A stretch of 64,000 nucleotides of DNA from Mastigias papua. Its lineage: Eukaryota > Cnidaria > Scyphozoa > Rhizostomeae > Mastigiidae. The DNA lies in the NCBI GenBank assembly GCA_964019165.1, contig OZ025276.1, positions 3,347,840-3,411,839 of the forward strand. The letters run 5' to 3'. Below are positions 1 through 10,264 of the stretch, one piece after another; the first letter of the stretch is position 1, and each line of letters opens with the position of its first letter. The position numbers and the translations under genes were made by a program. A model generated the notes under the pieces. That model was given only the letters and a program-made list of their open reading frames with translations, had not been told where the DNA came from and did no database searches.

Positions 1-645
1 GGTAGTATATTTGTCACGGTAGTAGAAGGCGCTATTTGGTATGCAGTAGGTACATGTTTTTTTCTTATAAGAAACCAGTTTATAAGCAACCTAGTACTTG
101 GCACGCAAAAAATAAGAAACTTTTAGAACTACAGCAAAAGAGCTAATAAACTTTAGAAATTTCTGTGCTATTTCAAAGTTTGGGTTTTGTGAAATATATT
201 TCCTCCATGGATGTAACTAATGTCAACTAAAAGATATGAGAAAGATCCTTTGGTTAAGAGGAAGATATGTGTATTTTTGCGACAAATGGCACATTGGAGC
301 CATGACCTAGTTCAACACAAAACTGACCCAGTAAAATACCCTTTTTGAGGACCGAAGTGACGATTATATAAAGTGTCCTGAAATTAATGGTGTGGACATG
401 GGGCTGATTTTGATTTAGAGCCGCTCTAACGTCTTTTGTTTGCTGTCATGCTAATAGTTTACTATATCCACATGTTTTATATTGTTTTCAATCCAATCTC
501 CGTTCATTAAATTAGGAAACTTCTAAGAAACCTTTAGAAGTAAAAATGTGGCCAAACAGTAAGACACTTTTAGTACTAGGCCTTGAGCTAGGTTTCTCAT
601 AAAGAAAACACGTGTACTTCCTCTATGTTTTTATATAGTTTATTG
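1..645. other. Intergenic, nothing recognised
   Basis: AT-rich sequence without a supported gene. No terminal repeats or coding remnant of a known family were recognised on either strand. Confidence 0.5.
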
Positions 646-649
646 CGTA

Positions 650-1101
650 CTCTCCAGTCTGGAATAGACATCCCTCCGACTATTAATTTTTGGTAAAAAC
701 TGCACACCAGGACATTCTTATTGAAACCCCCCTGCTTATTAATTGTGAGCCAACAGGAAATTTTCCCAACCAGACCAAGAATTGCCGGGCAAAAGTAACT
801 CGTTGTGACTGTTTGGTGCGCTGAAAAAATCCTAGCGTGAAGTGCGTAATTGCTGGAAGAAGCACTGAAAATTCAGCCAACAGTTGTGGCAATGATGATG
901 ACATTATGAACAACGATGATGGACACATTTTTAACATGCTAGAAATATGTAATAAACGTCATATATTTTTGTCAACAAGCTAAAGTTTTTCATCCAATGC
1001 ATATGTTGGTCTTCTCTCCAAACCCATTTATACCAGCCCACCCCCATAGACATTCACCTTCCCCTGCTTATTGCCAACCCCTTCTATTCTGGACTGGAGA
1101 G
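650..1101. mobile_element. Small TIR element (MITE-like), TA-flanked
   Basis: The left end CTCTCCAGTCTGGAATAGA (650-668) matches the reverse complement of 1083-1101 at 17 of 19 positions. Both ends are bordered by TA (648-649 and 1102-1103), as expected for a Tc1/mariner-type target duplication. The 452-bp length is that of a MITE. A short minus-strand reading frame inside resembles nothing I know. The superfamily is inferred only from the TA flank. Confidence 0.5.
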
Positions 1102-1148
1102 TATATGGTGAAATAGGGAACAAATATGACTAATTTTCATCTACCAAG

Positions 1149-1719
1149 TTAAAAAACAGGGTTATGGGCTGTAATAAAGGATATTAGCAACTTCCCATAT
1201 AATGAGTAGGTAACTAATGTGTGAATCCAGTTGTTGGTTGTAAATATGGAAGAGATTTCTGTAGGTGAGACCTCTGAAGTGCACTCCTCAATAACAGAAG
1301 CAATATCTCTTGGCATACGGGACAAAAAGTCTGCATCCTTGTTTGCATGACCTGGTCTGTATTTAATATCAAAGTTGACATTAGCAAGTTCAGCTACCCA
1401 TCTATAACCTGTGGCATTTAACTTTGCAGAAGTCATGACAACTGTTAAAGGATTGTTGTCTGTGTACACAGTAAAGTGGGGGGGGGGGGGCATAAACTAC
1501 ATAGTCTCAGAAGTGTTCTGTAAGTGCCCACTTCAGGGCTAAAAACTCTAATTTCCCTGAGTGATGGTAGTACCTTTGTTCAGCTGTTGTCAATGTTCGT
1601 GAAACATACCCAAGTACTCGCATCAGGCTGTCTTCTTTTTGGTACAATACAGCCCCTAGGCCTTCTTGTGTTGCATCAACATGAAGCACGAAGGGGTTTT
1701 CAAAGTCCGGGAAAGCCAT
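1149..1719 (-). pseudogene. Gypsy-1 RNase H region
   Basis: Reads LHVDATQEGLGAVLYQ (first catalytic Asp), then TTAEQRYYHHSGKLEFLALKWA (Glu), then FTVYTDNNPLTVV (TDNNPL motif), and a linker with PGHANKDADFLSR: a standard Ty3/gypsy RNase H. Two lesions are visible. A TGA lies at 1507-1509, where the family normally has an Arg-containing FRDYL segment, and a C/G homopolymer at about 1478-1490 shifts the frame just after it. The RNase H is separated from the RT part by a TAG next to 1729. Confidence 0.85.
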
Positions 1720-1728
1720 AATAGGAGG

Positions 1729-2691
1729 CTATGTGAGACAATCAAGTAACTTATTTAGAACTTTCTGGTGTTCTTCAGTCCATTGTATTTGTCTGTTCGA
1801 GGGTACTTGTGTAGATGACCGAGTTCTCTTTTGCTTTTTATCAAGAACTTCTTTGGTTTTAGGTAATGTTTCCTTTAACAAATCATAAATCGGCTTGGCT
1901 ACCCGTGAAAAATCAGGTATATATCTTCTGTAGTATCCCAATAAACCAACTAGATGACGTACATCACCAACAGGTTTTGGTGTCCAATCTTTCAGATGAA
2001 TAAGTGGCGTTATCCCTGCTGGATCAATGCGGTGCCCCTCCTCTGAGATTATGCGTCCCAGGTAGGTTACCTCTTTCTTGAATAGCTCACATTTCTTGGC
2101 TTTAAGTTGTATTCCTTTTTCTTTCAAGCAGCGTAGGACCTTCCTTACATGTTCGACATGATCTCCAAAGCTTTTCGAAAAAATGATAACATCATCCAGG
2201 TATGGAGAACAAAACTCATCCCTATAATCGGCAAGACAGTATTCCATGAATCGTTGCCACTCTGCTGGAGCATTCTTAAGACCCATGGGGAGGCGTACCC
2301 ATTCATAAAGACCCCATGGCATCACAACTGCTGTTAGTTGGCAGCTGGTAGGCTCTACAAATCCCTGATGGTAAGCCTTACCCTGATCCAGAGTAGCAAA
2401 CCATTTCTGGCCTGCCAAGCTATCAAGTGTATCTTGTATTTTTGGGATAGGATGTCTATCAGCTATGGTCTTTGAGTTCAGCTCTCTATAGTCAATGCAC
2501 AATCTCATTGACCCATCCTTTTTGTGCACCACCACACAAGGACTGCTATATGGTGAGCGTGACTTGGTTATAAAGCCCTGATTGAGCAGATCCTTGATAT
2601 ATGCTTTCAATTCAGGATACAAAGGTTGTAGAATTCCAACATAGTTCTTCTCAACAGGGCTGTCAGCTGACAAAGTGATCTTCATTTGCAA
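1729..2691 (-). pseudogene. Gypsy-1 reverse transcriptase
   Basis: About 320 codons of open frame. It contains the RT core in order: [62 protein letters not shown], the catalytic [10 protein letters not shown], and thumb/connection motifs ([26 protein letters not shown]). The YLDD box and order identify a Ty3/gypsy RT. It would have copied element RNA in virus-like particles. The apparent start is arbitrary because it is an internal part of a polyprotein. Confidence 0.9.
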
Positions 2692-3384
2692 TTATTCTTC
2701 ACAGCCAACATCACCTTCATTGGTACAAAAAGCTCCTCTCTCCTCTTTCAGCATACTCAATATAATCTCATTCTGCTCTGGCGATAAACTCCCTGGCACT
2801 TTCATGTCTGGAATCTTCTCAGATAAGTTGCTTTGAGGAACCCCTGAGCATGCCACATTCGACAGCAAACTATTATTCTCAAGAGTTGTGTCTCTACCAT
2901 GCTGTACCTTTTCCTTGCTACTGTCATCATTAAACTTGACTTGGAATGGTGTTGCTGATCTCACTTGGGTTAGCTTTCCTAGCAAGGTATGATTTGGTAA
3001 AATGACATCATGAGAACTGTTGTTTTTGCACATAACATTTATTCTGGCACCGTTTCCTCTCTTGACTGTGATTAAAGAGTCACACACTTCCAGCTCAGAT
3101 GGAAAACAACCATCACTTACCTTCTCAAACAGGACTGGTGTATTTCTTTCGATATAGCCCACATTTATACGACATGGGACATTTACTGTCTCATTTGACT
3201 TTACTCGAATATCTTTCTTTCCACTTTTTACTGTAGACAGAATAACCTCTTTTTCAGACTCTATCATATTTACTAGAGCATCTACTCTTGCTTCTGATAA
3301 TGTCCCAAACATGTGTAATAAACCTCATAATAAATCACTGTGTGAGGCTGGATTATTCATCACCAGTGTCTCAAGAACATTATA
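2692..3384 (-). pseudogene. Gypsy-1 protease-RT linker region
   Basis: The frame continuous with the protease tail resumes right at the LINE-1 boundary (about 3384) with a YNVLETL-like segment. It passes one TGA upstream of 3312 and runs to a TAA before the RT part. It is homologous to the same region of gypsy-2 (15266-15927): both share a repeat like ILPNHTLLGKL / SICTPLGHIEL. Such linkers between protease and RT are typical of this gypsy group. No catalytic motif lies in it. Confidence 0.7.
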
Positions 3385-3408
3385 ACATTACATTGATAGG
3401 TTATAGCA

Positions 3409-4433
3409 ATGGCGGTTGCAGCACGTGTTTTCGCTACTCTATTAAGTTTTGTCTTCATCTGTACGGAGTTGATGGATATCACACCCGTTGATTGTTTGAA
3501 AGTTGTGTGTAAATACAAAGTGTGTAATGTGCAGAACAGAAGAAAATTTCTTGAGGGAAAGGCATGGTTGAAAGCAAATTTATCGAAATCTGCGCGTAAG
3601 TGATCTCATCGACGAGTGGCCTATTCTGGTGAGCTTGACGGTATGGACCCTTTCTTCACATTGCTTCTTTGTGGTGATGTTGAACTAAACCCCGGCCCAA
3701 CAAATCAACAGAGGAATAATAAGTGCATAAAGAACGATGAAGCTTCGGACTTTCCCGAGATTCTCCTTCGTCTTGAAAAGAAAATTGAAAGCGGTCAAGA
3801 GAGCATTCTTGAAAATCAAAGTCGGATGTTGGCTCGGTTAACAACTATTGAAGATCAAAGTGAGAAGTTCAAGGTTGATATATCGGTCTTGAAAACCAAA
3901 CAGTCGGAGTTAGATTCGAAAATAAATGCTATGTCCAAGGAAATTAGCTTAAATTGTGATCATGGTAAGGACCTACAATTTGTGATCGATTGCCATGAGC
4001 ACTATTCTAGAAAAAATTCAATTCGAATTAGAGGAGTCGTGGAGGAGATGGGAGAAGAATTGAGAAGGTTACGTTAGAGACTGTAAAGAAAGAACTTGAT
4101 CTGGATTTGGTTCATTCCGAAATTGACATTGTACATCGTGTTGGGCGTCGTGATAGCAATCCAAGGTCGATTTTGGTCAAGTTTTTAAGCCATAAAACCA
4201 AAGAACGTGTTATGAGATGTAAAAAGAAGGCGGCGCACATAAAAATACATGAAGACCTGGCTCCTGGTATTAAACGTATTTTTAATGAGGTAAGTTCGAA
4301 TAGGAGATTTCTTAATGTCGACAGCGTATGGACCATTGATGGTAACATTACGTTTAGATATATTAATAACCCCCTCACCTTCGAGATCAGGTCCTACGCC
4401 GATTATCATGACTTAGTTAAGTCAAGGCAATAG
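3409..4433 (+). pseudogene. LINE-1 ORF1: signal-like leader, 2A motif, coiled-coil ORF1p
   Basis: Starts at ATG 3409 with a hydrophobic stretch (RVFATLLSFVFIC), then a basic segment. TGA at 3601-3603 replaces the CGA present in LINE-2 (36843-36845). In the same frame follows a 2A motif, GDVELNPGP (about 3673-3699), then a heptad-rich coiled coil and a segment HYSRKNSIRIRGV typical of LINE ORF1 RNA-binding domains. A 1-nt deletion near 4054 relative to LINE-2 shifts the frame. The C-terminal part (IVHRVGRRD, RSILVKFLSHKTKERVM) runs to the TAG at 4431-4433. ORF1 proteins are RNA chaperones packaging LINE RNA. Confidence 0.85.
3673..3699 (+). other. 2A-like ribosome-skipping motif (canonical)
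   Basis: Encodes GDVELNPGP, the exact D(V/I)ExNPG/P consensus, preceded by a hydrophobic run (DPFFTLLLC) as in viral 2A peptides. Ribosomes skip the Gly-Pro bond at such motifs, releasing the upstream leader and continuing with ORF1p. 2A sequences are known in several APE-type LINEs and picornaviruses. The upstream TGA at 3601 means this copy cannot use it from ATG 3409. Confidence 0.9.
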
Positions 4434-4450
4434 GATCTTGGCCGAGATGG
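4431..4450 (+). promoter_or_regulatory. In-frame UAG and downstream element between ORF1 and ORF2
   Basis: The ORF1 stop is CAA-TAG-GAT, and ORF2 continues in the same frame with no further stop. Bases 4440-4450 (GGCCGAGATGG) are the exact complement of 8265-8275 in the 3'UTR. Locally AUCUU (4435-4439) can pair with GAGAU (4444-4448) around a GGCC loop. The only nearby AUG (4447) is out of frame and stops after about 13 codons. Readthrough is inferred, not shown. Confidence 0.55.
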
Positions 4451-7400
4451 AAAAGCTAACATTGACCACCAAAACTCAACTAGTATAGCCAAAGAATTTT
4501 ATCGCAACCCAACACCAAACCTCTGCCTACCTATTCAAAATTACCTAAATCTTTCAGTGTGGAATTGTAATGGTTTTGGAAATTTGAAAGTTCAAACTGT
4601 AAGACAGGCAGGCTGTGAATTTTTTAACAGAATTTTAGAGCGCAATGATTTAATTTGCTTTTCTGAAACTTGGAGAGATCCTATTGACTTATCATTATTC
4701 AACTTAACTAATAATTTGTCTGAATTCCATGAGCCGGGTTTTAAGAATCATTTAGGGGGCAGACCTTCTGGGGGTCTGTCTCTCCTAGTCCGCAATTCAA
4801 TTCTTAAATATGTTTCAATTGTTCTTTCGGATAGTTACCATTTCTGGTGCAGACTTATCAAAAGTGGATTTGGTTGGGAACACGATTTATTTATCTGTTT
4901 TATTTATATTCCCCCAAGCAGTTCAACATTATTGAGAACAGGGCAAGCTCTGTCATTTGAGACTCTCCAATCAGAATGTGCTCATTATGAACGAAAAGGG
5001 TGGGTTCTATTATGCGGCGACTTCAATGCTAGAACGAATGACGTTAATGACTTTGTTGAAAATGACGAATTGGATGACTATTTGCCAATTGACGATAATT
5101 ACTTGCCAGATCAACATCTAGATAAAAGATTAAGTAAAGACACCTCTCCCATTAATGCTAACGGAACTGCTTTTATTGACTTTTGCAAGGCCGCTGGCTA
5201 CCGAATTATGAATGGCAGGGTTGATAAGGATAAGTCCAGCAATTTCACGTGCTTTACTAACAGGGGTAATAGTGTCGTTGATTATGCCCTATTATGCCAA
5301 GACACTTTTTCAATGGTCGACAAACTAAGTGTTGGTGAACTATGTGAATTTTCAGATCACAGCCCAATCGAGCTATCCATAAAAAGCTCGAACAATATAA
5401 TTAAATCGGAAGCGCAGCCTGATATATCAGTGGTAAATCTACCTACATACGACGACAATAAGCTTTTACAGAATTATAAAAAACAATACTATATCAATGG
5501 TGCCTCAACGTCAGACATTCTATCTTTGGCAATGGAAAGCAGCGAGATAACTAGTTTTCTAACTGATATATCAAATGAATTGGACAATAATGATTCATCC
5601 ATAGAGGAAGTTATTGAATCTTTGCGAACCAAAATGATAGATTTATCTGAAGCCCATTTAACTTCCAGAAATATTTTTCGTAAAGCCAAAAGTAAAACCA
5701 ATGTTAAGTTGATGAATACATGTCCTTGGTTTGATGTTGAGTGTCAGAAACGCAAACAGCTATTAAACAACAAAAGAAAAAAATATCAAGCTGCACTGAA
5801 GAATTCCTCCAATTTTGAAGATAATCAAGATATTAATCTTAAGTCAGCTTATTTTCAACAGCGAAGGGTTTATAAAAAACTAATAAGATACAAACATCAC
5901 AGTTTTCTTCAAAAAAAGAAAACAGAACTTTGGGATCTGAAAGGGGAAGCTCCAAAAGTTTTCTGGAAAATGTTGAAAAGTAGAAACGAAAAACACAGTC
6001 TAAACTTCTCTAATAACCAATTATCAAAGTATTTCAGTACCCTTCTAAACTCTGAAGATAGCAGGGACAGACATGAGAATAATCATGAGATCCGGGCTCC
6101 TTCTATTGACACCATGACGCAAAACCTAATTGACGACACTTTAAATCGTGATATTACTTTAGAGGAAGTCAAACTGATGGCTAAAAAGCTCAAAAATGGA
6201 AAAGCTTCTGGGCTTGATATGTTGTCTGCTGAGCTTCTAAAACATGCAAATGATAATTTCATGCTTGTGTTTACTAAACTATTTAACAAACTATTACAAT
6301 CTGGAAAAGTCCCTGAAGAGTGGTCTGCAGGAATAAGTGTAGTTCTTTTTAAAGGGGGTGATAAAGCAAATCTGAATAATTACAGGGGTATTACACTATT
6401 AAATATTTTTGGAAAGTTTTTCTTGGGTGTTTTGCTTGAAAGATTAAATATCGTCATTTCCCAATGTGAAATCCTTGAACAAAATCAGATAGGTTTTAGA
6501 CAAGGATATCAGACATCCGATCATATTTTCACTCTTCGTGCCCTTATTGAAAATTATTTCAGAAATAATAAAGGCCCCCTGTACGCATGCTTCGTGGATT
6601 TCAAAAAAGCCTTCGATTCCGTGGACCATGAGCTGCTGTTGCAGCAGCTTGTTACATATGGAATAAAGGGCAAATTTCTAAACGTCATCTCGTCACTTTA
6701 TGATCGAGATAAATCGTGTGTGAGGGGTAACGATAGTCTGACTGATATTTTCCCTTGTAACAGAGGAGTACAACAAGGGTGCCTTCTTAGTCCAGTCCTT
6801 TTTGCTTTATATTTAAATGATTTAAATAGCCACATTATGGAATCTTCTCAGGGGGTAATGGTGGATGATATACCTGTTCACTCACTTTTATATTCTGACG
6901 ACCTTGTTTTAATAGCAAAGGATAGAAAAGACCTTCAATCTCAACTGGATGCCTTAGATACGTTTTCACAATCTCTTAAAATGGAAGTGAACTTGGACAA
7001 AACTAAAGTCATGTTGATTCAAAAGCAGAAATCCCGTGCTAAATCTAAAAAGAACAAACCTTGGAAGGTAGGTGTTAAAGAACTTAAAGTCTGTGCCTCT
7101 TATAAATATTTAGGTGTAACGCTGAAATCTAATGGGTCCTTTTCAGACCATATCGAGAAATTAAAAGAGAAAGCTCACAAGTCCTACTTTTCCCTTATTT
7201 CTAAAAGCAAAGAATGGGGCGGTTTCCAGCCGCGTCTTTTTCTTTATTTGTTTGACCATACGATTGCTCCCATTTTGAATTATGCTTCAGAAATATGGGG
7301 TTTTGACAAATGGTCTAAGGTGGAAACGCTTCATCTTAAAGCCTGTAAATATGCTTTGGGTGTTCGATCGAGTACAACTACAGATGCTGTATATGCAGAA

Positions 7401-8124
7401 CTTGGAAGAGTAAGTCTCCAATGCGAAAGACATATAAATAATTTTAAATTTTTTCACTCGGCTAAACTCTTTAGATATACAACGTTATGCTAGCAAAGCT
7501 TTCCTTATGCTTGCAAAGGATGCAGATTGTGGCCATTATAACTGGGTATCTCTTGCCCGTGACCTTAGGATACGCTATGACATACAGCATTCAGATACTC
7601 GTTCAGCCATTAAAACTAAGGTCATTAAGCACTTTCAGTCAGAAGTGTTGAATAGATTAAATGAGCATATAACTGAAAATAGAAAACTAAATGTTTATGC
7701 CTCATTTAAAACAACTTATAAATTTGAATCCTATCTTGACTACTTACAGGACTTTACTGTTAGAAGCACATTAGCAAAACTTAGGGTCAGTGCTCATAAT
7801 CTCCACATTGAAACAGGTCGCTTTAGCAAAATCAAAACTCCTAGAGACAAACGATTTTGCCAATACTGCAAAACTCTGAATATTTTCACAGTTGAAGATG
7901 AAAGTCACTTTGTCTTAGCTTGCCCCCTTTTTCAAGAAGAACGTCAAAGACTTTTAGAGGACATCTATAGAACATTCCCAACAACTACCTCCCTTAATGA
8001 CTTCAATATGTATATGTGGCTAATGAGCCAAGAGGATTACAATGTAACCAAACGTTTGGCAGTCTTCTGCAAAACATCTTTGGATAGAAGATCAAACTTC
8101 TTATCCACTTATAGTAGAACATAA
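4434..8124 (+). pseudogene. LINE-1 ORF2: APE endonuclease - reverse transcriptase
   Basis: Open from the UAG to 7493, then one extra base near 7446 (absent in LINE-2) shifts the frame and the rest is read at 7507-8124. The APE endonuclease starts at about 4545 (WNCNG, SETW, GDFNAR, SDHSPI); the RT follows with SGLDMLSAELL, FVDFKKAFDSVDHELL, GVQQGCLLSPVLFALYLNDL and YSDD (6891-6902). The C-terminus has a Cys-His motif, CQYC-x10-H-x5-C. The first in-frame ATG lies at 5208, after most endonuclease catalytic residues, so it cannot be the true start. Makes the target-nicking and cDNA-priming protein. Confidence 0.9.
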
Positions 8125-8313
8125 TTAACGATCATTATATACCTTACAACTATATTTAGTTTTTGTGAACATTAGATTACTTTCTTTTCTTACTGTTGTG
8201 TAGCTTTAAACATAGAGTATATTAGTATTATACATTTAGCTGTGTAATTGTATGCAGTTAAGGGCCATCTCGGCCTATATACTTGAGTTACAAAAAAACA
8301 AAAACAAAAAAAA
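8125..8313 (+). other. LINE-1 3'UTR and A-rich tail
   Basis: Near-identical to 41369-41553 of LINE-2. Contains GGCCATCTCGGCC (8263-8275), able to form a hairpin (stem GGCC/GGCC, loop AUCUC) or to pair with 4440-4450. Ends in an impure poly-A (8291-8313). Confidence 0.85.
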
Positions 8314-8337
8314 TAGCCAATAATTGGGCTGTCCGGT

Positions 8338-8654
8338 GATACTGTAGTGACAAGAATAGGAACCTCTACTGACTATAGTGATGATCCTTTGCCAATTTCA
8401 CAATTTACAATTGACCAACCAATGTAGGGAAATTGTGTCCCATTTGCAGTAACAAGTTCAAGTTCTATACCCATTAAATCCTGAATATCCTTAATCATTG
8501 CTCCTGGGCAATATTTCTGTACTGACACCTGTGCACCACTATCTAATAAAATGTCCAATTCTTTTCCATTTAATCTGCCTTTTATGGTGCATTTTCTTCC
8601 AAGTATCTTTGCAATCTTTTGCTTTTCATTAGGTGTTAGGTGGGCAGCAAACAC
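8338..8654 (-). pseudogene. Gypsy-1 aspartic protease
   Basis: Minus-strand frame with GRKCTIKGRLNGKELDILLDSGAQVSV; the DSGA triad is the retropepsin active site. It continues to GWSIVNCEIGKG, a TAG at 8373-8375, and then an in-frame tail up to the LINE-1 insertion point. Upstream it overlaps by a one-base frame change with the MYND finger. Retropepsins cleave Gag-Pol in the particle. Length and order are normal for the family; the stop and LINE insertion make it inactive. Confidence 0.85.
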
Positions 8655-8685
8655 ACCCGGGTCAGTACCATCTATTTATTGCCTC

Positions 8686-8808
8686 ACAAATTACTTTATG
8701 TTCTTTCCAGTCTCTTTTTTGACACCTCTTGCTACAATATTCAACTGACAAGCAAGAGCCCCAGAGAAGAAGTTTACTTTCATGTTTTTCTTCTCTACAC
8801 CACCTACA
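8686..8808 (-). pseudogene. MYND-type zinc finger in gypsy-1 Gag-Pol
   Basis: A stop-free 41-residue segment between the Gag zinc knuckle and protease. Cys/His spacing is C1-x2-C4, C19-x5-C25-x3-C29-x7-H37-x3-C41, with EYCSKRCQKRDWKEHKVIC: the MYND signature including the QxxDWxxHxxxC tail. The third ligand (residue 16) is Trp instead of Cys, so seven of eight ligands remain. MYND fingers bind proline-rich peptides in host proteins. A second degenerate copy sits at the same place in gypsy-2 (16176-16253). Host capture by an ancestor is inferred. Confidence 0.8.
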
Positions 8809-8894
8809 ATGATGGGACTTTATACCACTGTTACCGACTACTGAGATTCCCGTGTCAGCAGCCGTGTGTAGTTTCCCTGACCTTTATTCTGTGG

Positions 8895-10264
8895 GCATCG
8901 ATAAGCAAAATGGTCACTGGCTCCACATTTCCAACAATGAGTACAATTTCTTCCTTCTTGGATACACATATCACAGTCTTTGGGGGATTCCTGTCTTGGT
9001 CCCCTTCCATTTGTCCTACCGCTTTGGGGATGTTCTATCCCTCTGTTTTGTCATCTCCTGCCTTAGGGTTGCAACATCTGCTTTTAATGCTTGCATTTCC
9101 TTTATTAACTGCTCAGTGGAGTCCACTGGAATTGGGGGGTCATCCCTTTTGGTGATCTTTCTCTCAACTTGTGCGATTTTGGCCCTTGCTTTTGTACCCA
9201 AACCAAGCTTTGAATTTCTTTCTGTCTCCTCCGTTACAGCTATATTCAATTCTGCAATGAGATCTTCATCTTTTACATGTGTGGTTTTCAACAGGGGTCG
9301 TATTCTTGACCTCAAAGTAGTACTGATGAGGCCTGTTTCAATGGCATGGAGGAACAAGGACTGGCACTGGGTATCAACATACTTGAGCTTACTGTGTTCT
9401 TCATGAGAGGCAACGATTAATGTCTCATGTAAATTCAGAGCTCATAAAAGAAATTCTCTTGGTTCCTCTGTTGGGAACTGGACAAGATTTACCAGGCTTG
9501 TGTACAGTTCAGCAGCGCTCTTTTTGTGGTAATGTGCATGTATGATCTTCATTACACTCGGCAAACCCGAATCCCTCATTGCCTCAAGATAATCTCGCAA
9601 CTGCATCCCTGGGGCAATAGCACGAATGATTGCATCCACAATCTCTCTTTCTTCATACCTTGTGTTTATTGCACTCTGAATTTGGCGATTCAGACTTATA
9701 TAAGATAGTTGATCTTTCTGTCCTTGCCCCCCTATTGTCTCTCCTATTCGTAGGTCTCGCTTCAGAATTGTCTTTAACATGTCAAATTCGTTGTTTTCCC
9801 TGATGTCTAACTGGGCTTTTGGTTTTTGCACCCTTCCAATCCTTACTGAGTCTGCTTCCCGGCTTAAATCAATCATCTGCTGGGCCCTGGAAAATTGCAC
9901 GTTCCCCTTCACCCTGATTGCTTCTGAGTGCTGCCTCAACATGGATGTCTTCTGGGGTAGACCCATCCAAACTATCGGCATCCCCCTGGTCATTGTCAAT
10001 GGGCGGTCCTCTCTCCACAAACTCTTGTTGCACATCAACAAGGAATGTCCTTTGTTCTCGATGGTCTTGCTTCTCAACTTCCGCCTCAACGTGCAAAAGT
10101 ATGAGTTTGACTAGCGACAAACGTGATTTATTGACAAGGTCTGGATATGCGATGTTTACCTTTCTACACACTTCCAACAATTTTCCTTTTGTCGAGCTAG
10201 CTAGGGTTCCTTGCAAAGTGAGTTCTAATTCCTCAATATCAACCTCTACATTCTGATGTGCCAT
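8895..10264 (-). pseudogene. Gypsy-1 Gag with CCHC zinc knuckle
   Basis: Starts at ATG 10262-10264 (MAHQNVEVDIEELELTL). A frame change near 9890 leads into SRAQQMIDLSREADSVRIGR and the capsid-like part (LKTILKRDLRIGE, IVDAIIRAIAPGMQLRDYLE, AAELYTSLVNLVQFPTEEPREF). TGA at 9442-9444 interrupts it, probably an ancestral CGA (Arg). It resumes with LFLHAIETGLISTTLRSRIRP and a coiled coil, and ends in CWKCGASDHFAYRC (8895-8936), a C-x2-C-x4-H-x4-C knuckle. Homologous to gypsy-2 Gag (16748-17587). Forms the particle and binds RNA. Confidence 0.8.

Larger units (their letters stand above)
3385..8313 (+). mobile_element. LINE-1: APE-type non-LTR retrotransposon with 2A motif
   Basis: A 4.9-kb element with ORF1, ORF2 and a 3'UTR ending in an A-rich tail (about 8291-8313), inserted in the minus-strand gypsy-1. 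The flanking gypsy frame fixes the boundaries near 3384/3385 and 8313-8316; at most ATA is duplicated. A second copy, LINE-2 (36538-41553), lets lesions be read. This copy has a CGA-to-TGA stop at 3601, a 1-nt loss near 4054 and a 1-nt gain near 7446. It lacks the tRNA-like 5' segment of LINE-2, so it may be 5' truncated. The clade is unresolved (CR1/Tx1-like). Confidence 0.9.
1149..10264 (-). mobile_element. Gypsy-1: decayed Ty3/gypsy element split by LINE-1
   Basis: Read on the minus strand, the order is Gag (10264 to about 8895), zinc knuckle, MYND finger, protease (8654 to about 8340), RT and RNase H (3380 to 1149), which is a Ty3/gypsy order. LINE-1 (3385-8313, plus strand) sits between protease and RT. 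The protein frame before the insertion continues directly after it, so the LINE landed in a pre-existing element. Integrase and LTRs were not found, so the 3' end appears lost near 1.15 kb. Several frameshifts and stops make it inactive. Confidence 0.85.

Noticed and set aside
1478..1491. Poly-C/G run as a programmed frameshift site in gypsy-1
   Set aside because: It lies in an already broken RNase H next to a stop; a decay or sequencing slippage tract is simpler.
4447..4488. AUG just after the ORF1 stop as the ORF2 start
   Set aside because: It is in the +1 frame relative to ORF2 and ends after about 13 codons, so it cannot produce the endonuclease-RT.
4557..4559. GTG as the ORF2 start
   Set aside because: GTG initiation is not expected in animals and the open frame runs further upstream to the UAG.
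8263..8275. GGCCATCTCGGCC as a cloning-linker (SfiI-type) artefact
   Set aside because: It is embedded in LINE 3'UTR and present in both genomic copies, so it is element sequence.
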